Shown here one piece after another: positions 1 through 9,182 of a stretch of 64,000 nucleotides of DNA. Position 1 is the first letter of the stretch. Every line of letters starts with the position of its first letter. This DNA comes from JBLNBN01 sp050260015 (GTDB lineage Bacteria; Bacteroidota; Ignavibacteria; Kapaibacteriales; UBA2268): NCBI GenBank assembly GCA_050260015.1, contig JBLNBN010000036.1:3898-67897 (forward strand), given 5' to 3'. A program made the position numbers and the translations under genes. The notes beneath the pieces were generated by a model. The model searched no databases. It was not told the origin of the DNA and was given only the letters and a program-made list of their open reading frames with translations.

Positions 1-236
1 TTTGTATATATTTGTTGAGTCGTGCATTGCAATATTACAAAGATCTGGATTGCGGATCGCTTGGGTGTAGACGTTAAAACCCAACTGCGCAGGAAGACAA
101 TTTGATTCTTAAAAAATGATTCAATTTATTTGAATGTGGAGGTTAGGATTAGTACGCGTACAAATTTAAACGAAGAGTAGCCAGCGCAAATTAAATTTGG
201 ATATTTGTTCTATGTATAAAAGACATTGGTGAGAAT

Positions 237-620
237 ATGCCGTCAACTAAAATTGAATTGAAGAGCGGGAGAGACAAGAACTTCCTAATTAAGCTGAAGA
301 ACGCCGTAATGGACTGCGTAGTCGAAACGCTCCGGCTGCCGGAGAAAGACAGGAATATCCGCGTAATAGAGCACGATGCGGAACTCTTCGAAACCAAGCC
401 GCCGTACGAAGTTATTATCGAGATCTCTATGTTTTCAGGCAGGACGAAGGAGACGAAGAGAAATCTATTCAGCGCGATAGGTCAAAGGCTCGAATGCGAC
501 GGGCTTTTCGATAGAAAGCAAATACTGATCATAATCAACGAGCAGCCGCGGGAGAATTGGGGCGTTCGCGGCTGCCGACCCGCGGACGAAGTCGACCTGG
601 GGTTTGTGGTGGAGGTATAA
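237..620 (+). CDS. Tautomerase-family protein
   Basis: This looks like a small enzyme of the 4-oxalocrotonate tautomerase superfamily (Tautomerase_2 type, about 127 residues). Family members use an N-terminal proline, exposed after Met removal, as the catalytic base; here the protein begins Met-Pro. The family-typical segments PEKDR (residues 36-40) and PRENWG near residue 104 are present. The substrate cannot be deduced. The ATG is preceded by a GGTGAG ribosome-binding site. The gene stands alone, with base composition like the core genes, next to a convergent AT-rich gene. The family call is fairly safe; the reaction is unknown. Confidence 0.75.
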   Translation: MPSTKIELKSGRDKNFLIKLKNAVMDCVVETLRLPEKDRNIRVIEHDAELFETKPPYEVIIEISMFSGRTKETKRNLFSAIGQRLECDGLFDRKQILIIINEQPRENWGVRGCRPADEVDLGFVVEV

Positions 621-653
621 ATAGGAATCCAGAATTTTAATCTTTTGGACCCA

Positions 654-2564
654 CTAAGTACCGTAATCATTTTCTAGATTAAAATACTTAAAATTATGGA
701 TTTCATTTAAATACTCCCAACTGTATAAATCAATAGTCCATTGATACTTTAAAAGTATTTTTTCTAATACTTCTCTTTTGTTTAAATCATCTGTTTTAAC
801 CTGCAATAATTCTATAGAAAATTTTTGGATATTATCTTGTAAGGTATCTAAAACACGTTTATTTGTATCCACGCTTTTATCAAAAAAGTTTTTGAAAGGT
901 GACTCAAGAGGTTGTGAAAAATCGTTAAATATTGAACTTGAAAAAACCTTAGTTAGTGGGCCAATAAGATAATTTTGATCTGATCTATCGGAAAAGTAAA
1001 GTTCATATATGTCTTTGATTTGTAATACAAAGTCTTTTATATTTATCTCATGGCTTTTTTCGAGTCCAAATGGATTTATAAAATAATTAGGATCTAATGA
1101 ATCATCTTTTACAAACGATATCTTAAGGCCCAAAATTTCCATTAAAATCGGAGTGGTTTCCAATTTTATTTTTATATCGCGAATTATATCGTTATCTATT
1201 ATTATGCGCGGGACTCCTACTTTAGATGCAAATTTTTCTAAATTATAAGCTCGAACTAATCCACCCGAAAAAAGCATATTTTTATCAGCATAAAATGAAC
1301 CATAAGATAATCCTCCCCTAATTAGAAATCCATTTACTAACATTTTGTATTGAAAGAGCCTTAATATGTAAGTTAGCAGTGTTAATTGAATTATATAATC
1401 TTTATCATTGTTGAAAAAGGGTAAGGCAAAAGTAAAACAATCTGAAAACATTCTATATTGAAGCAAACCTTTGACATCTGTTAATGCATCACTCTGAAAC
1501 CCCCAAGTTTTTAATGATTCGGGAGTGAATATACGTTCAAAATTCTGGATAGATGTTTCAATTGATTCTTCTAAAGCATTACTAAGTGTCTTTAATATAT
1601 TAGACATGGGATCGTTATCGTAATCATTAATATAATTAGTAAATCCAAGAATATCAACAAATGCAACAAAACAATTTTGTGTATCCAGTAAATCATCTTT
1701 GAATAAGTATTTTGGGTTCTTTAAGATATTAACGTAAATACCCTTATTGATTTCATCTGGCACCTGAGTAAATTCAATAAAACATATATTTAGAATTTTA
1801 TTTATTGAATTTATAAACTCAATTTTATCGAAATTACTGTAGCTATTGTTTAAGTTTATATGTAAGTATAGATTTTCTAAAAACTTAATAATATTTAAAA
1901 CCGGTTCTTTGAAATTACCATAAAGACTAAATTTAGTACCATAATAGTAATCTTTAAGACATAAATAAATAAAGCTAATTAATTGTCTAACAATATTATC
2001 TCTAAAGTTGGATATATTAGCATCTTCTTGATATTTATTATGTATAATTTTTATTTTTCGTTGAAATTCTTCTAAAGTAATTCTATTTTCTTTGTCTTGT
2101 ACATTTTTAAAACCTTTAGATTCCATACATTTCCATTTAAAGAATGTACAGATACTTTCCATAATAAGATAATTGTATAGATCTTCCAAATGACTAATAT
2201 TAAAATACTTTGAATCAACAAGAGATGGAGGTAAAAAATATGATCTTCTTATAGTTAGGATTTGAAATACTAGAATTTGCTTGTCTAATAGGGAGATCAA
2301 GTTCAGCAGAATTTTATGCTTATTATTTCCGAGATTTGATATTGTTTTAGCATAGGCGCTATACTCTTTCTCTTTAGTATATTCTTCTTCCAGATTCCAT
2401 TCTTTGTTTATTTCATTGATTTCAGAATCAAAATCACTTGTAAGGATTATTTCGATATCTTCTTTATCAGTGATATTACTTAAATTAAATTCATGTATAA
2501 TTGACTCATAACATGCAATATAAATTTCTGTGTTTCCGCTAACTTTTATATTATACTTAATCAT
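654..2564 (-). CDS. Protein with nucleotide-cyclase-like domain, AT-rich
   Basis: A 636-residue cytoplasmic protein with no signal peptide or clear membrane segment. Residues about 297-460 resemble the class III nucleotidyl cyclase fold: FVDILGF (Asp304), FSDCF (Asp375) and RGGLSYG (416-422), followed by a GPALxRAYxLE-like segment around 434-443. Asp304 and Asp375 could be the two metal-binding aspartates. The first 290 residues and the C-terminal 170 are not recognised. Proteins with this domain are widespread in accessory DNA, mostly uncharacterised. The DNA is far more AT-rich than flanking genes, suggesting horizontal acquisition. It converges on the tautomerase gene. A signalling or defence role is possible, but cyclase activity is not shown. 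Confidence 0.6.
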   Translation of the reverse strand: MIKYNIKVSGNTEIYIACYESIIHEFNLSNITDKEDIEIILTSDFDSEINEINKEWNLEEEYTKEKEYSAYAKTISNLGNNKHKILLNLISLLDKQILVFQILTIRRSYFLPPSLVDSKYFNISHLEDLYNYLIMESICTFFKWKCMESKGFKNVQDKENRITLEEFQRKIKIIHNKYQEDANISNFRDNIVRQLISFIYLCLKDYYYGTKFSLYGNFKEPVLNIIKFLENLYLHINLNNSYSNFDKIEFINSINKILNICFIEFTQVPDEINKGIYVNILKNPKYLFKDDLLDTQNCFVAFVDILGFTNYINDYDNDPMSNILKTLSNALEESIETSIQNFERIFTPESLKTWGFQSDALTDVKGLLQYRMFSDCFTFALPFFNNDKDYIIQLTLLTYILRLFQYKMLVNGFLIRGGLSYGSFYADKNMLFSGGLVRAYNLEKFASKVGVPRIIIDNDIIRDIKIKLETTPILMEILGLKISFVKDDSLDPNYFINPFGLEKSHEINIKDFVLQIKDIYELYFSDRSDQNYLIGPLTKVFSSSIFNDFSQPLESPFKNFFDKSVDTNKRVLDTLQDNIQKFSIELLQVKTDDLNKREVLEKILLKYQWTIDLYSWEYLNEIHNFKYFNLENDYGT

Positions 2565-2707
2565 ATTGTATTATTCCCTGTTTTTTATAAATCAAACTAA
2601 ATGCTTTGCTAACAGTTGCAAAAATATAGAACTAAGTAAAAGTTGTTAAATACAGTTAACTTAAGAACAAAATCTGAAAGTTCTATATTTGAAACAAAAA
2701 AATATGG

Positions 2708-3154
2708 TTATTTATACTGTGCATTATTTCTACATCCTAACGCCGCAGATATATTCAATTTTAAATCTAACGGGATAGTTAATCTTATAAGAGTTTGCCG
2801 AGGTATATTAAGCCCGTATATCGGGAATATGCTTGTTGCTCCGAGTATTCTGCCGATTAACAAGCCGGTTCCCCAATATGAGCCCCGTATGTCTTCGACC
2901 TTAACGAAGTACTTATTGGATATTGTTTGGTATTTGTTTGAATCGACATTCAGGAAAGCTACATAGTTGTCGTATACCTCGATTTCCGCCGCGCGGTATT
3001 TCGTTCCGTTTACGAAATGAATAAACCCGTCCTCCGCCTTGCCGGAAGGGGTTTTTATAGCATTACTCTTAAGAATTTCGGAGGTGTCGCCATTGCACAG
3101 GAGCTTTGGAGTAATAAGTATTAATGCTAAAATTACGAAGTAAGCTATTTTCAT
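2708..3154 (-). CDS. Exported hypothetical protein (paralogue of the 3342-3902 gene)
   Basis: A 148-residue protein with a hydrophobic N-terminal signal sequence ending near a Cys (LLCNG), which is not a good lipobox. The body contains a segment, KYRAAEIEVYDNYVAF, that matches the pattern of the divergent neighbour at 3342 (ITARDIAIYNDHVEF), followed in both by a Lys-rich turn, a VEDI/LADV segment and a Gly-rich stretch. The two genes are therefore diverged paralogues transcribed away from each other across 187 bases. No function is known; an envelope location is inferred. The protein is shorter than its paralogue and lacks its long glycine-rich hydrophobic helix. Confidence 0.6.
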   Translation of the reverse strand: MKIAYFVILALILITPKLLCNGDTSEILKSNAIKTPSGKAEDGFIHFVNGTKYRAAEIEVYDNYVAFLNVDSNKYQTISNKYFVKVEDIRGSYWGTGLLIGRILGATSIFPIYGLNIPRQTLIRLTIPLDLKLNISAALGCRNNAQYK

Positions 3155-3341
3155 TCTTTACCCATTATTTTTGTCTAAAATAGCAATTATTAGGGATATG
3201 GGCAAGGAGAAAAGTACGATAGCCAGGATTGAGCCAGGGGTATTCTTTATGGAAGACCGGCAAAAAGATTAATCATCGATTATATTTTATTGTAAATTAT
3301 CCTACGATTGTGTAAATTTACTATAATCATAAGGAGAAATT

Positions 3342-3902
3342 ATGAATAAGCGATTTGTTTTATTATTTTGCTTTTTAGCGCTTACGGGCCTTTTTTCCGC
3401 TTCCGCCCAGGACGTTATCGAGCGGAACCCGCAAAAGGAAAGCCGTTTAATCAAGGAATACTCCAAGGGCAAGATAATGACCTTTGAATACCAGAAAATA
3501 ACCGCAAGGGACATCGCAATTTATAATGACCATGTCGAATTTACCGACAGGAAATCCGGTAAAAGGCAAAGTTTCGACCTGGCGGACGTATCGCTGATTA
3601 ATGTAAAGAAGGGGAGCTTCGCTTTTGAAGGAATGTTGCTTGGGGGCTTAGGCGGACTGATATTGCCTCTTGGTTTTCACGATCAATACGGCAATTACCC
3701 AAAAGGCGAGGCGTTCCTCATATGCGCGGCTGTAGGCGCGGGCGTCGGGCTTATAGTGGGGGCCCTGATCGACGATACAAAGACGGTTTTTCAGACGGGA
3801 ACTCTTTTTATAAGCGATAAATCCAATCCTCAAAATACCTTTCCACCGGCTCTGTCGGCAAGATCCGTCCCGATAATTACTTTTTCAATACCCATAGATT
3901 AA
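3342..3902 (+). CDS. Exported hypothetical protein with glycine-zipper-like region
   Basis: A 186-residue protein with a clear signal peptide (cleavage likely after Ala22, SASA-QD). The middle repeats the pattern seen in the divergent neighbour. Residues about 90-145 contain two glycine-rich hydrophobic stretches (GGLGGLILPLGF and AAVGAGVGLIVGA), which could pack in the outer membrane or as a glycine-zipper helix. The ATG has a good AAGGAG ribosome-binding site at 3331-3336. It ends 12 bases before the lipoprotein gene at 3915, so the two are probably co-transcribed. I do not recognise the family. Confidence 0.65.
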   Translation: MNKRFVLLFCFLALTGLFSASAQDVIERNPQKESRLIKEYSKGKIMTFEYQKITARDIAIYNDHVEFTDRKSGKRQSFDLADVSLINVKKGSFAFEGMLLGGLGGLILPLGFHDQYGNYPKGEAFLICAAVGAGVGLIVGALIDDTKTVFQTGTLFISDKSNPQNTFPPALSARSVPIITFSIPID

Positions 3903-3914
3903 GGAAATCGTACG

Positions 3915-4769
3915 ATGCGCAAGTATTTAATTTTTCTGTTCATGTTGCTGCCAATCTTGACGGCGTGCGACACTTTTGGCATTAAGGTATATGGCGACGC
4001 CGATAAGGTAAAGAAGTGGCAAAACGTCGCCGTTATCGAGATCCTAATTTCCCCGCCCGACGCCCCGACATTTCCTCTGATCGACGCCGGCATTTATAAA
4101 GGTAACTTTAATGATATCTACGGCGACGTAGCGTCTTTCCACGATAAAAGCTGCGATAGCATGGTTACTTATTTTGGGAAAATGCTGTCCGAATATTCGA
4201 AGGCCAACGTTCAATACGGAAATAGCCTTTTCCAGAAAATAACCAAAGAGGATCTTAAAAATGCCGGGATTCTAACGTTTTCGCCAGCCCTGGATAACGA
4301 GGATTTTCCCAAATTAAGCCTGCCCGTTTACGCCTATAACTTCTTTGATCTTTCGAAATCATCGCATCCGCAGGAACCGTTCGATATCGATAATATCGAC
4401 GCAGTGCAATCCCAGGTCAGGAAAATTTGCGACTATCTTAAGGTCGACGGCGTCGTCGTCGGCACGGTCGCAGTAAACACGATAAACGTTAGTATGTTTG
4501 GGGCGTCCGGCGACAGGGAGCTCTTTGTTGATTATTATTTCTTCGATAAAAACGGGGAGAACGTTTGTTCGGGAAAGATAACTTCGAGCAGTTCCAGCGA
4601 TTCTCCCGACGATATCGATCACTATATAAGAGTATTCAACAAGTATTACTCCCACTCCGATATGTTTCTGCGTAAGCTCTACCTGGGCGAGGAGCCGGAG
4701 TCGACTAAAGACGATAAAAATACAGCCAAAATGAGCAAAAAGAGCCAGGAAAGAAGAAAAAGTAAATAA
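3915..4769 (+). CDS. Hypothetical lipoprotein
   Basis: A 284-residue putative lipoprotein: the signal sequence ends in a perfect lipobox, LTAC, with the lipidated Cys at residue 18. The mature part contains WQNVAVIEI near residue 35, a beta strand of the kind found in lipoproteins with a DUF799/CsgG-like fold, and later LKVDGVVVGTV (about 176-186), again like the 'GADAVVVGTV' strand of such proteins. This suggests an envelope assembly or stress lipoprotein, but similarity is weak. The C-terminus is strongly charged (Lys/Ser/Arg). It follows the exported protein at 3342 by 12 bases, likely one operon. Confidence 0.6.
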   Translation: MRKYLIFLFMLLPILTACDTFGIKVYGDADKVKKWQNVAVIEILISPPDAPTFPLIDAGIYKGNFNDIYGDVASFHDKSCDSMVTYFGKMLSEYSKANVQYGNSLFQKITKEDLKNAGILTFSPALDNEDFPKLSLPVYAYNFFDLSKSSHPQEPFDIDNIDAVQSQVRKICDYLKVDGVVVGTVAVNTINVSMFGASGDRELFVDYYFFDKNGENVCSGKITSSSSSDSPDDIDHYIRVFNKYYSHSDMFLRKLYLGEEPESTKDDKNTAKMSKKSQERRKSK

Positions 4770-4873
4770 TAAATTAATGCCTCTTAATCTAAAAATTATT
4801 AGGAATTACTATCGTCAATAGAATAAGACTAATAAGTCTGATTAAACTGTGTAATTATTTTTGGAGTTTTGAA

Positions 4874-5479
4874 ATGATGAAGACAGTATTGGCGATCGTA
4901 GCTCTACTTGCGGCGGTGATTGGGAATTATGGCATAACGTACGCGCACTGCGACACCGAGGACGGCCCCGTAATTAAGGACGCTCGCTTGGCCTTGGAGA
5001 ACAACAACGTAAATTACGTTTTGAAATGGGTTCCCGCAGCCGACGAAAAGGAACTGAAGGAAGCGTATGATTTAACTATGAAGGTAAGAAATCTCAGCCC
5101 CGAGGCAATGCGATTAGCGGACCGTAATTTCTTCGAGACTTTGGTTAGAATCCATAGGAGCGGCGAAGGCGTCGCATTTACCGGGGTTAAGCCCGCCGGC
5201 GCTCCTATCGACGAGAAGATACTTGCCGCCGACAGATCCATCGAGGAGGGCAATTTAAAACCGCTCGAAAGGTATACTCCCCAAAGCAAAAAGGCCGAGA
5301 TAAAAAAGAGATTCAACAAAGTAATGAAGCTGAAAAATTTCGACGTGAACGACGTGAAAGCCGGCAGGGAATTCGTCGAAGCATACGTGCAATTCTTCCA
5401 TTTAGCAGAAGGGGAAGCCGAAGAAATGCACAACAAGCATCTCGAAGGCGGCTGCGGCCATAAAGAAGCCCATGAATAA
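4874..5479 (+). CDS. DUF6448-family exported protein
   Basis: A 201-residue protein with a signal peptide cleaved after about Ala24, exposing His-Cys-Asp-Thr at the mature N-terminus (residues 25-28). The HCDT-x-DGPVxxxARxAL start, followed by alternating helical segments, is the signature of the uncharacterised DUF6448 family. The C-terminus (HLEGGCGHKEAHE) has a His/Cys cluster; with the N-terminal His-Cys this hints at metal binding, which is an inference. Two in-frame ATGs start the gene (4874, 4877), preceded by TTGGAG. It has its own hairpin terminator at 5490. Function unknown. Confidence 0.7.
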   Translation: MMKTVLAIVALLAAVIGNYGITYAHCDTEDGPVIKDARLALENNNVNYVLKWVPAADEKELKEAYDLTMKVRNLSPEAMRLADRNFFETLVRIHRSGEGVAFTGVKPAGAPIDEKILAADRSIEEGNLKPLERYTPQSKKAEIKKRFNKVMKLKNFDVNDVKAGREFVEAYVQFFHLAEGEAEEMHNKHLEGGCGHKEAHE

Positions 5480-5489
5480 GATAAAAACA

Positions 5490-5524
5490 AAAGGGAGACT
5501 TCTACCTGGAAATCTCCCTTTTGT
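5490..5524. terminator. Hairpin terminator, probably bidirectional
   Basis: AAGGGAGA pairs with TCTCCCTT around a roughly 15-base loop, followed by a short T-run. It sits between the convergent DUF6448 and aldo/keto reductase genes and could serve both. Confidence 0.65.
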
Positions 5525-5541
5525 CAACTACCTTAGTTAGT

Positions 5542-6387
5542 TTACCACCTCGTCTTAACTAATTCCTTTAATCCTTTTAAGTAATTCATATCCTCTTCGA
5601 TTATCTCGAAATCGACGTCTATGTTTTGGAGTATGCGCTCTTTATGGGTTGATTTAGGCAGCGGCAGCACGTCCCTCTGCAATACATAGCGAATACATAT
5701 CTGCGGAAGCGAGACGTCGTATTTCTTAGCGATCTTTTCGACTGTGGGATTGCCGAGTATGGCTCCGGTGGCGAGCGGGGAGTATCCCTCCACGAGTATA
5801 TTGCGCTCCCTGCAAAAGTCGGTAACTTCTTCCTGGGTATGGCCGATAAAGTATTTAATCTGGTTTGCCATGGGAACAATTTCGCCATTGTCGAGTATCG
5901 CTTTCAAATCCCTTATTACAAAGTTGGATACCCCGATGGAGCGGCAGCGTCCGCTTTTATAAATCTCTTCGAATGCTTTCCATACCTTAATATTGCCCTC
6001 GGTGTGGTCCGAGCCGATCTGCGTCCACGGCCATGGCGCATGGATCAGATAAAGATCGAGGCGTTCCATACCTAAATTCTTCATCGTCTGGTCGAAATGC
6101 TTGAGAACTTCGTCGTAGGACTTAATCTCAGCCGGCAATTTTGACGTAATAAAGATGTTTTCCCGCTCGATCCCGGAATCCCTTACCGCGCGCCCAACGC
6201 TCTCCTCGTTTCTATAGGCGAAAGCGGTATCTATATGCCTGTATCCGCTCTGCAGGGCGAATGAAACGGCGTCGTAAGCATCCTTGCCGTTGGATATTTG
6301 CCATGTGCCGAACCCGATCTTGGGTATTCTAACGCCGTTATGCATTACGAAGTCTTCGTCCGCTGCTTTCATTTGTATTCTCTTCAT
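5542..6387 (-). CDS. Aldo/keto reductase
   Basis: A 281-residue NADPH-dependent aldo/keto reductase of the usual length for short bacterial members (2,5-diketo-gluconate reductase-like). The catalytic tetrad is complete: Asp53 (HIDTA), Tyr58 (AYRNE), Lys83 (TSKLP) and His116 (LIHAPWPW). The signature GVSNF and the SPLATG cofactor loop are present. It reduces aldehydes or ketones in the cytoplasm; the physiological substrate cannot be told from sequence. Monocistronic, convergent with the DUF6448 gene and with a 3' hairpin between them. The minus-strand ATG at 6387 gives a full domain; an internal Met at residue 6 is also possible. Confidence 0.9.
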   Translation of the reverse strand: MKRIQMKAADEDFVMHNGVRIPKIGFGTWQISNGKDAYDAVSFALQSGYRHIDTAFAYRNEESVGRAVRDSGIERENIFITSKLPAEIKSYDEVLKHFDQTMKNLGMERLDLYLIHAPWPWTQIGSDHTEGNIKVWKAFEEIYKSGRCRSIGVSNFVIRDLKAILDNGEIVPMANQIKYFIGHTQEEVTDFCRERNILVEGYSPLATGAILGNPTVEKIAKKYDVSLPQICIRYVLQRDVLPLPKSTHKERILQNIDVDFEIIEEDMNYLKGLKELVKTRW

Positions 6388-6540
6388 TGGTAAAACTTAT
6401 AGTCTTACAATATTTACGGATTACCGTCTAAATGATTTTACGTTAATAAAATAACGACAGCTCGCATATTGATTTTCTCCAATAAAATAAAGTTTATATC
6501 GAGTTACAAATGGTTAAATTCTTTTTAATAGGAGAGATTG

Positions 6541-6972
6541 ATGAATAAGATTTATCCTTGCTTATGGTTTGACGGCAACGCTAAGGAAGCCGCGGAATTC
6601 TATTGCTCTGTTTTTCCAAATTCAAAAATCCTCAACGAGACGCCGGTAGTGGTTAATTTCGAGCTAAACGGCGCAAAGTTTATGGGATTGAACGGCGGAC
6701 CGGAATTTAAATTTACTGAAGCCGTTTCGTTCGTTATTAATTGCGGGACGCAGGAGGAAATTGACTCCTACTGGGATAAATTAACTGCCGACGGCGGCCA
6801 GGAGATCGAATGCGGATGGTTAAGAGATAAATACGGTCTCTGCTGGCAAGTTGTTCCAACTGCGCTGGAAGAGCTCATGGCCGATCCCGTGAAAGGACAA
6901 AACGTAATGAACGCCTTATTAAAGATGAAAAAGTTGGATATTGAGAAGCTTAAGCAAGCTTACGATATGTAA
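6541..6972 (+). CDS. VOC-family protein (PhnB / 3-dmu-9_3-mt type)
   Basis: A 143-residue protein of the vicinal-oxygen-chelate fold, PhnB-like subgroup. Recognisable features are the N-terminal YPCLWFDGNAKEAAEFY, the F-P-N-S-K turn, GGPEFKF, and the C-terminal CGWLRDKYGLCWQVVP. These proteins form paired beta-alpha-beta-beta-beta modules around a cavity; most are of unknown substrate. I chose the ATG at 6541 rather than the TTG three bases upstream, because AGGAG at 6530-6534 is correctly spaced for it. Single gene. Confidence 0.85.
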   Translation: MNKIYPCLWFDGNAKEAAEFYCSVFPNSKILNETPVVVNFELNGAKFMGLNGGPEFKFTEAVSFVINCGTQEEIDSYWDKLTADGGQEIECGWLRDKYGLCWQVVPTALEELMADPVKGQNVMNALLKMKKLDIEKLKQAYDM

Positions 6973-7047
6973 TATTCCAGAAGAACCCCGAATATTTACT
7001 AAATACGATAGATAGGTATTTCGTTAATTTCATTAACGGGGGATTGA

Positions 7048-7851
7048 ATGAAACAGTGGTATGAAGCTCTCTTTGAGAGTTACGGGCAAAAGTACGACAA
7101 CGAAAGCTTTACCCAGGGTACGATCGGCGAATGTGATTTCATTGAGCGCGAACTCCAATATGACAAGAATTTGTCAATATTAGACGTCGGCTGCGGAACG
7201 GGCAGGCATTCCATCGAACTAACGAAACGCGGCTACTCCGTTACGGGAATCGATCTCTCCGATTCAATGCTTGAAAGAGCCAGGGAAAAGGCCAGCGACG
7301 CGGGCCTCGAAATCGACTTCATAAAGGAAGACGCCAGGAAATTGCCTTTCCACAACGCCTTCGACGCTGCGATAATGCTTTGCGAAGGGGGATTCCCTCT
7401 GATGGAAACCGACGAAATGAATTTCGAGATTCTTAAGAACGTTACAAAAGCGCTTACCGAACAGGGGAAATTAATCTTTACTACGCTTAACGGCCTATTC
7501 CCGCTGTATCACTCCATCGAGGAGTTCACCGCCGCTGGAGTTGAGAACGGGAACGTAACGTACCGCGACAACACGTTTGATCTATTGACGTTCCGCGACC
7601 ACAACATAACCGAGATTATCGACGATTCCGGAATAACGAAGACGCTCGAGTGCAATGAAAGATATTACGTGCCAAGCGAGATAACCTGGCTGCTGAAAAC
7701 GCTTGGGTACCACAAAATCGATATATTAGGCGCGCGGCTGGGCGCCTTCTCGAGGAACGATAAGCTGACTACGGACGACTTCGAGATGCTGGTCGTCGCC
7801 GAAAAGAATATCGAAAGAGCGCCGCTGTGGGTAATCGGGTATCATTATTGA
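7048..7851 (+). CDS. Class I SAM-dependent methyltransferase
   Basis: A 267-residue methyltransferase with the Rossmann-type SAM-binding motif I LDVGCGTGRHS (about residues 46-56), an acidic end of strand 2 (GIDLSDSML), and a later DFIKEDARKLPF motif that contacts the adenine. The Methyltransf_25/11 core is complete; the C-terminal third is the variable substrate cap. The target (small molecule or protein) is unknown. Preceded by GGGGG-rich ribosome-binding sequence and followed immediately by a strong terminator at 7873. Probably monocistronic. Confidence 0.85.
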   Translation: MKQWYEALFESYGQKYDNESFTQGTIGECDFIERELQYDKNLSILDVGCGTGRHSIELTKRGYSVTGIDLSDSMLERAREKASDAGLEIDFIKEDARKLPFHNAFDAAIMLCEGGFPLMETDEMNFEILKNVTKALTEQGKLIFTTLNGLFPLYHSIEEFTAAGVENGNVTYRDNTFDLLTFRDHNITEIIDDSGITKTLECNERYYVPSEITWLLKTLGYHKIDILGARLGAFSRNDKLTTDDFEMLVVAEKNIERAPLWVIGYHY

Positions 7852-7872
7852 TCCAGCATGCATATTGAATAC

Positions 7873-7903
7873 GCAAAAAAGCCGGCCCAGGTCGGCTTTT
7901 TTG
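7873..7903 (+). terminator. Rho-independent terminator
   Basis: AAAAAAGCCG and CGGCTTTTTT pair around GCCCAGGT, with A- and T-runs on both sides, directly after the methyltransferase gene. Confidence 0.8.
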
Positions 7904-8056
7904 CCTTTCAATCAAAAATCGCCATTGAATTATTACAACGCGCAAGATATTTGCTTAAATTAGTAAACAAATCATAAGAAATTTAATATGATTTGTTTTT
8001 GATAAAATCTATAATATTGGCCTAAAGAAATTTTTCACAATTGATAATTATAGAAA

Positions 8057-9121
8057 ATGACATTAGAAGCCTTGGGGTACAATTCCCGCTTAGAGAAATA
8101 CAAAAAAGAAAACGGATTGGACGATTACGAAATAGGTAGAATCGCCGCCGAGCACAAAGAGCGATATATCGTTCGATCCGCCGCTGGGGAACGCGAAGCG
8201 GAAATTACTGGCAATATGCGATTCTCCGCCAGCGGCCGGGAGGATTATCCCGCCGTCGGCGATTGGGTGGCCTTTATGCCTTACGACGACGATTTCGCCA
8301 TTATTCATAAGATACTTCCAAGGTCTTCCGTCATCGAACGGCAGGCGGTGGGGCAGTTCGGCGAGGTGCAAATCATAGCGGCGAATATCGATTACGCTTT
8401 TCTTGTCCAGGCCGTCGACCGCGATTTCAATGTCAACAGGCTCGAAAGGTATCTCGCAATTTGCTATTCCTCGAAGGTTAAGCCCATAATAATTTTAAGC
8501 AAGATCGACTTAATCGATCATGCTATTCTAAGCGAACTGATTGACAAAGTAAAGGCGCGCCACGGCGAGGTTCCAATTATTCCCATTAGCTCCGAGGACC
8601 CGGCAAGCATTTCCGCCGTGGAATCCATTATCGAACGCGGGAAGACGTATTGCTTATTGGGCTCGTCGGGCGTAGGGAAGTCCACCCTTATGAATAACCT
8701 CTCGGGCAAATCGGTAATGAAAACCGACGAGATAAGCAAAAGCACGAATAAAGGCAGGCACGTTACTAGCCACCGGGAGTTAATCGTACTCGAGAACGGC
8801 GGTATAATCATAGATAATCCCGGGATGAGGGAGGTTGGAGTTAGCGATTCGGGGGAAGGGCTGGAAGCCGTTTTCGACAGCATTGCCGAGCTTGCGCACA
8901 ATTGCCGGTTCGTCGATTGCACGCATACGTCGGAAGCGGGCTGCGCCGTGCTGGAATCTCTCGGGAAGGGAGAACTCGACGAGGAGGCCTACGAGAACTA
9001 TATAAAGCTCGAGCGCGAAAGGGCTTACTTCGAAACGAGCGTTGCCGAGAGGCGTAAAAGAGATAAAGCCTTTGGCAAGATACTGAAGAATTACAAGAAG
9101 GATATGAAAAGGAATTCGTGA
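8057..9121 (+). CDS. rsgA: Ribosome small-subunit-dependent GTPase A
   Basis: A 354-residue circularly permuted GTPase that acts in late 30S subunit maturation. Domains in order: an N-terminal OB-fold (about 35-100), then the permuted G domain with G4 (LSKIDL) before G1 (GSSGVGKST) and G3 (DNPGMRE), then a C-terminal zinc domain with Cys residues in CRFVDCTHTSEAGC. All key motifs are intact and length is normal. The T-loop NKGRHVT segment characteristic of RsgA is present. Monocistronic or followed by the SRPBCC gene after 61 bases. Confidence 0.95.
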   Translation: MTLEALGYNSRLEKYKKENGLDDYEIGRIAAEHKERYIVRSAAGEREAEITGNMRFSASGREDYPAVGDWVAFMPYDDDFAIIHKILPRSSVIERQAVGQFGEVQIIAANIDYAFLVQAVDRDFNVNRLERYLAICYSSKVKPIIILSKIDLIDHAILSELIDKVKARHGEVPIIPISSEDPASISAVESIIERGKTYCLLGSSGVGKSTLMNNLSGKSVMKTDEISKSTNKGRHVTSHRELIVLENGGIIIDNPGMREVGVSDSGEGLEAVFDSIAELAHNCRFVDCTHTSEAGCAVLESLGKGELDEEAYENYIKLERERAYFETSVAERRKRDKAFGKILKNYKKDMKRNS

Positions 9122-9182
9122 TTTATAAAATATACTTAATTTGACATATTTAAAATGGATCAATATCTCAAGGAGAATCCGA

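Noticed and set aside
654..2564. Complete CBASS or Pycsar operon
   Set aside because: No adjacent effector gene: its neighbours are a tautomerase and an exported protein.
2643..2966. Plus-strand frame opposite the 2708-3154 gene
   Set aside because: Antisense shadow of a gene with a signal peptide and a recognised paralogue.
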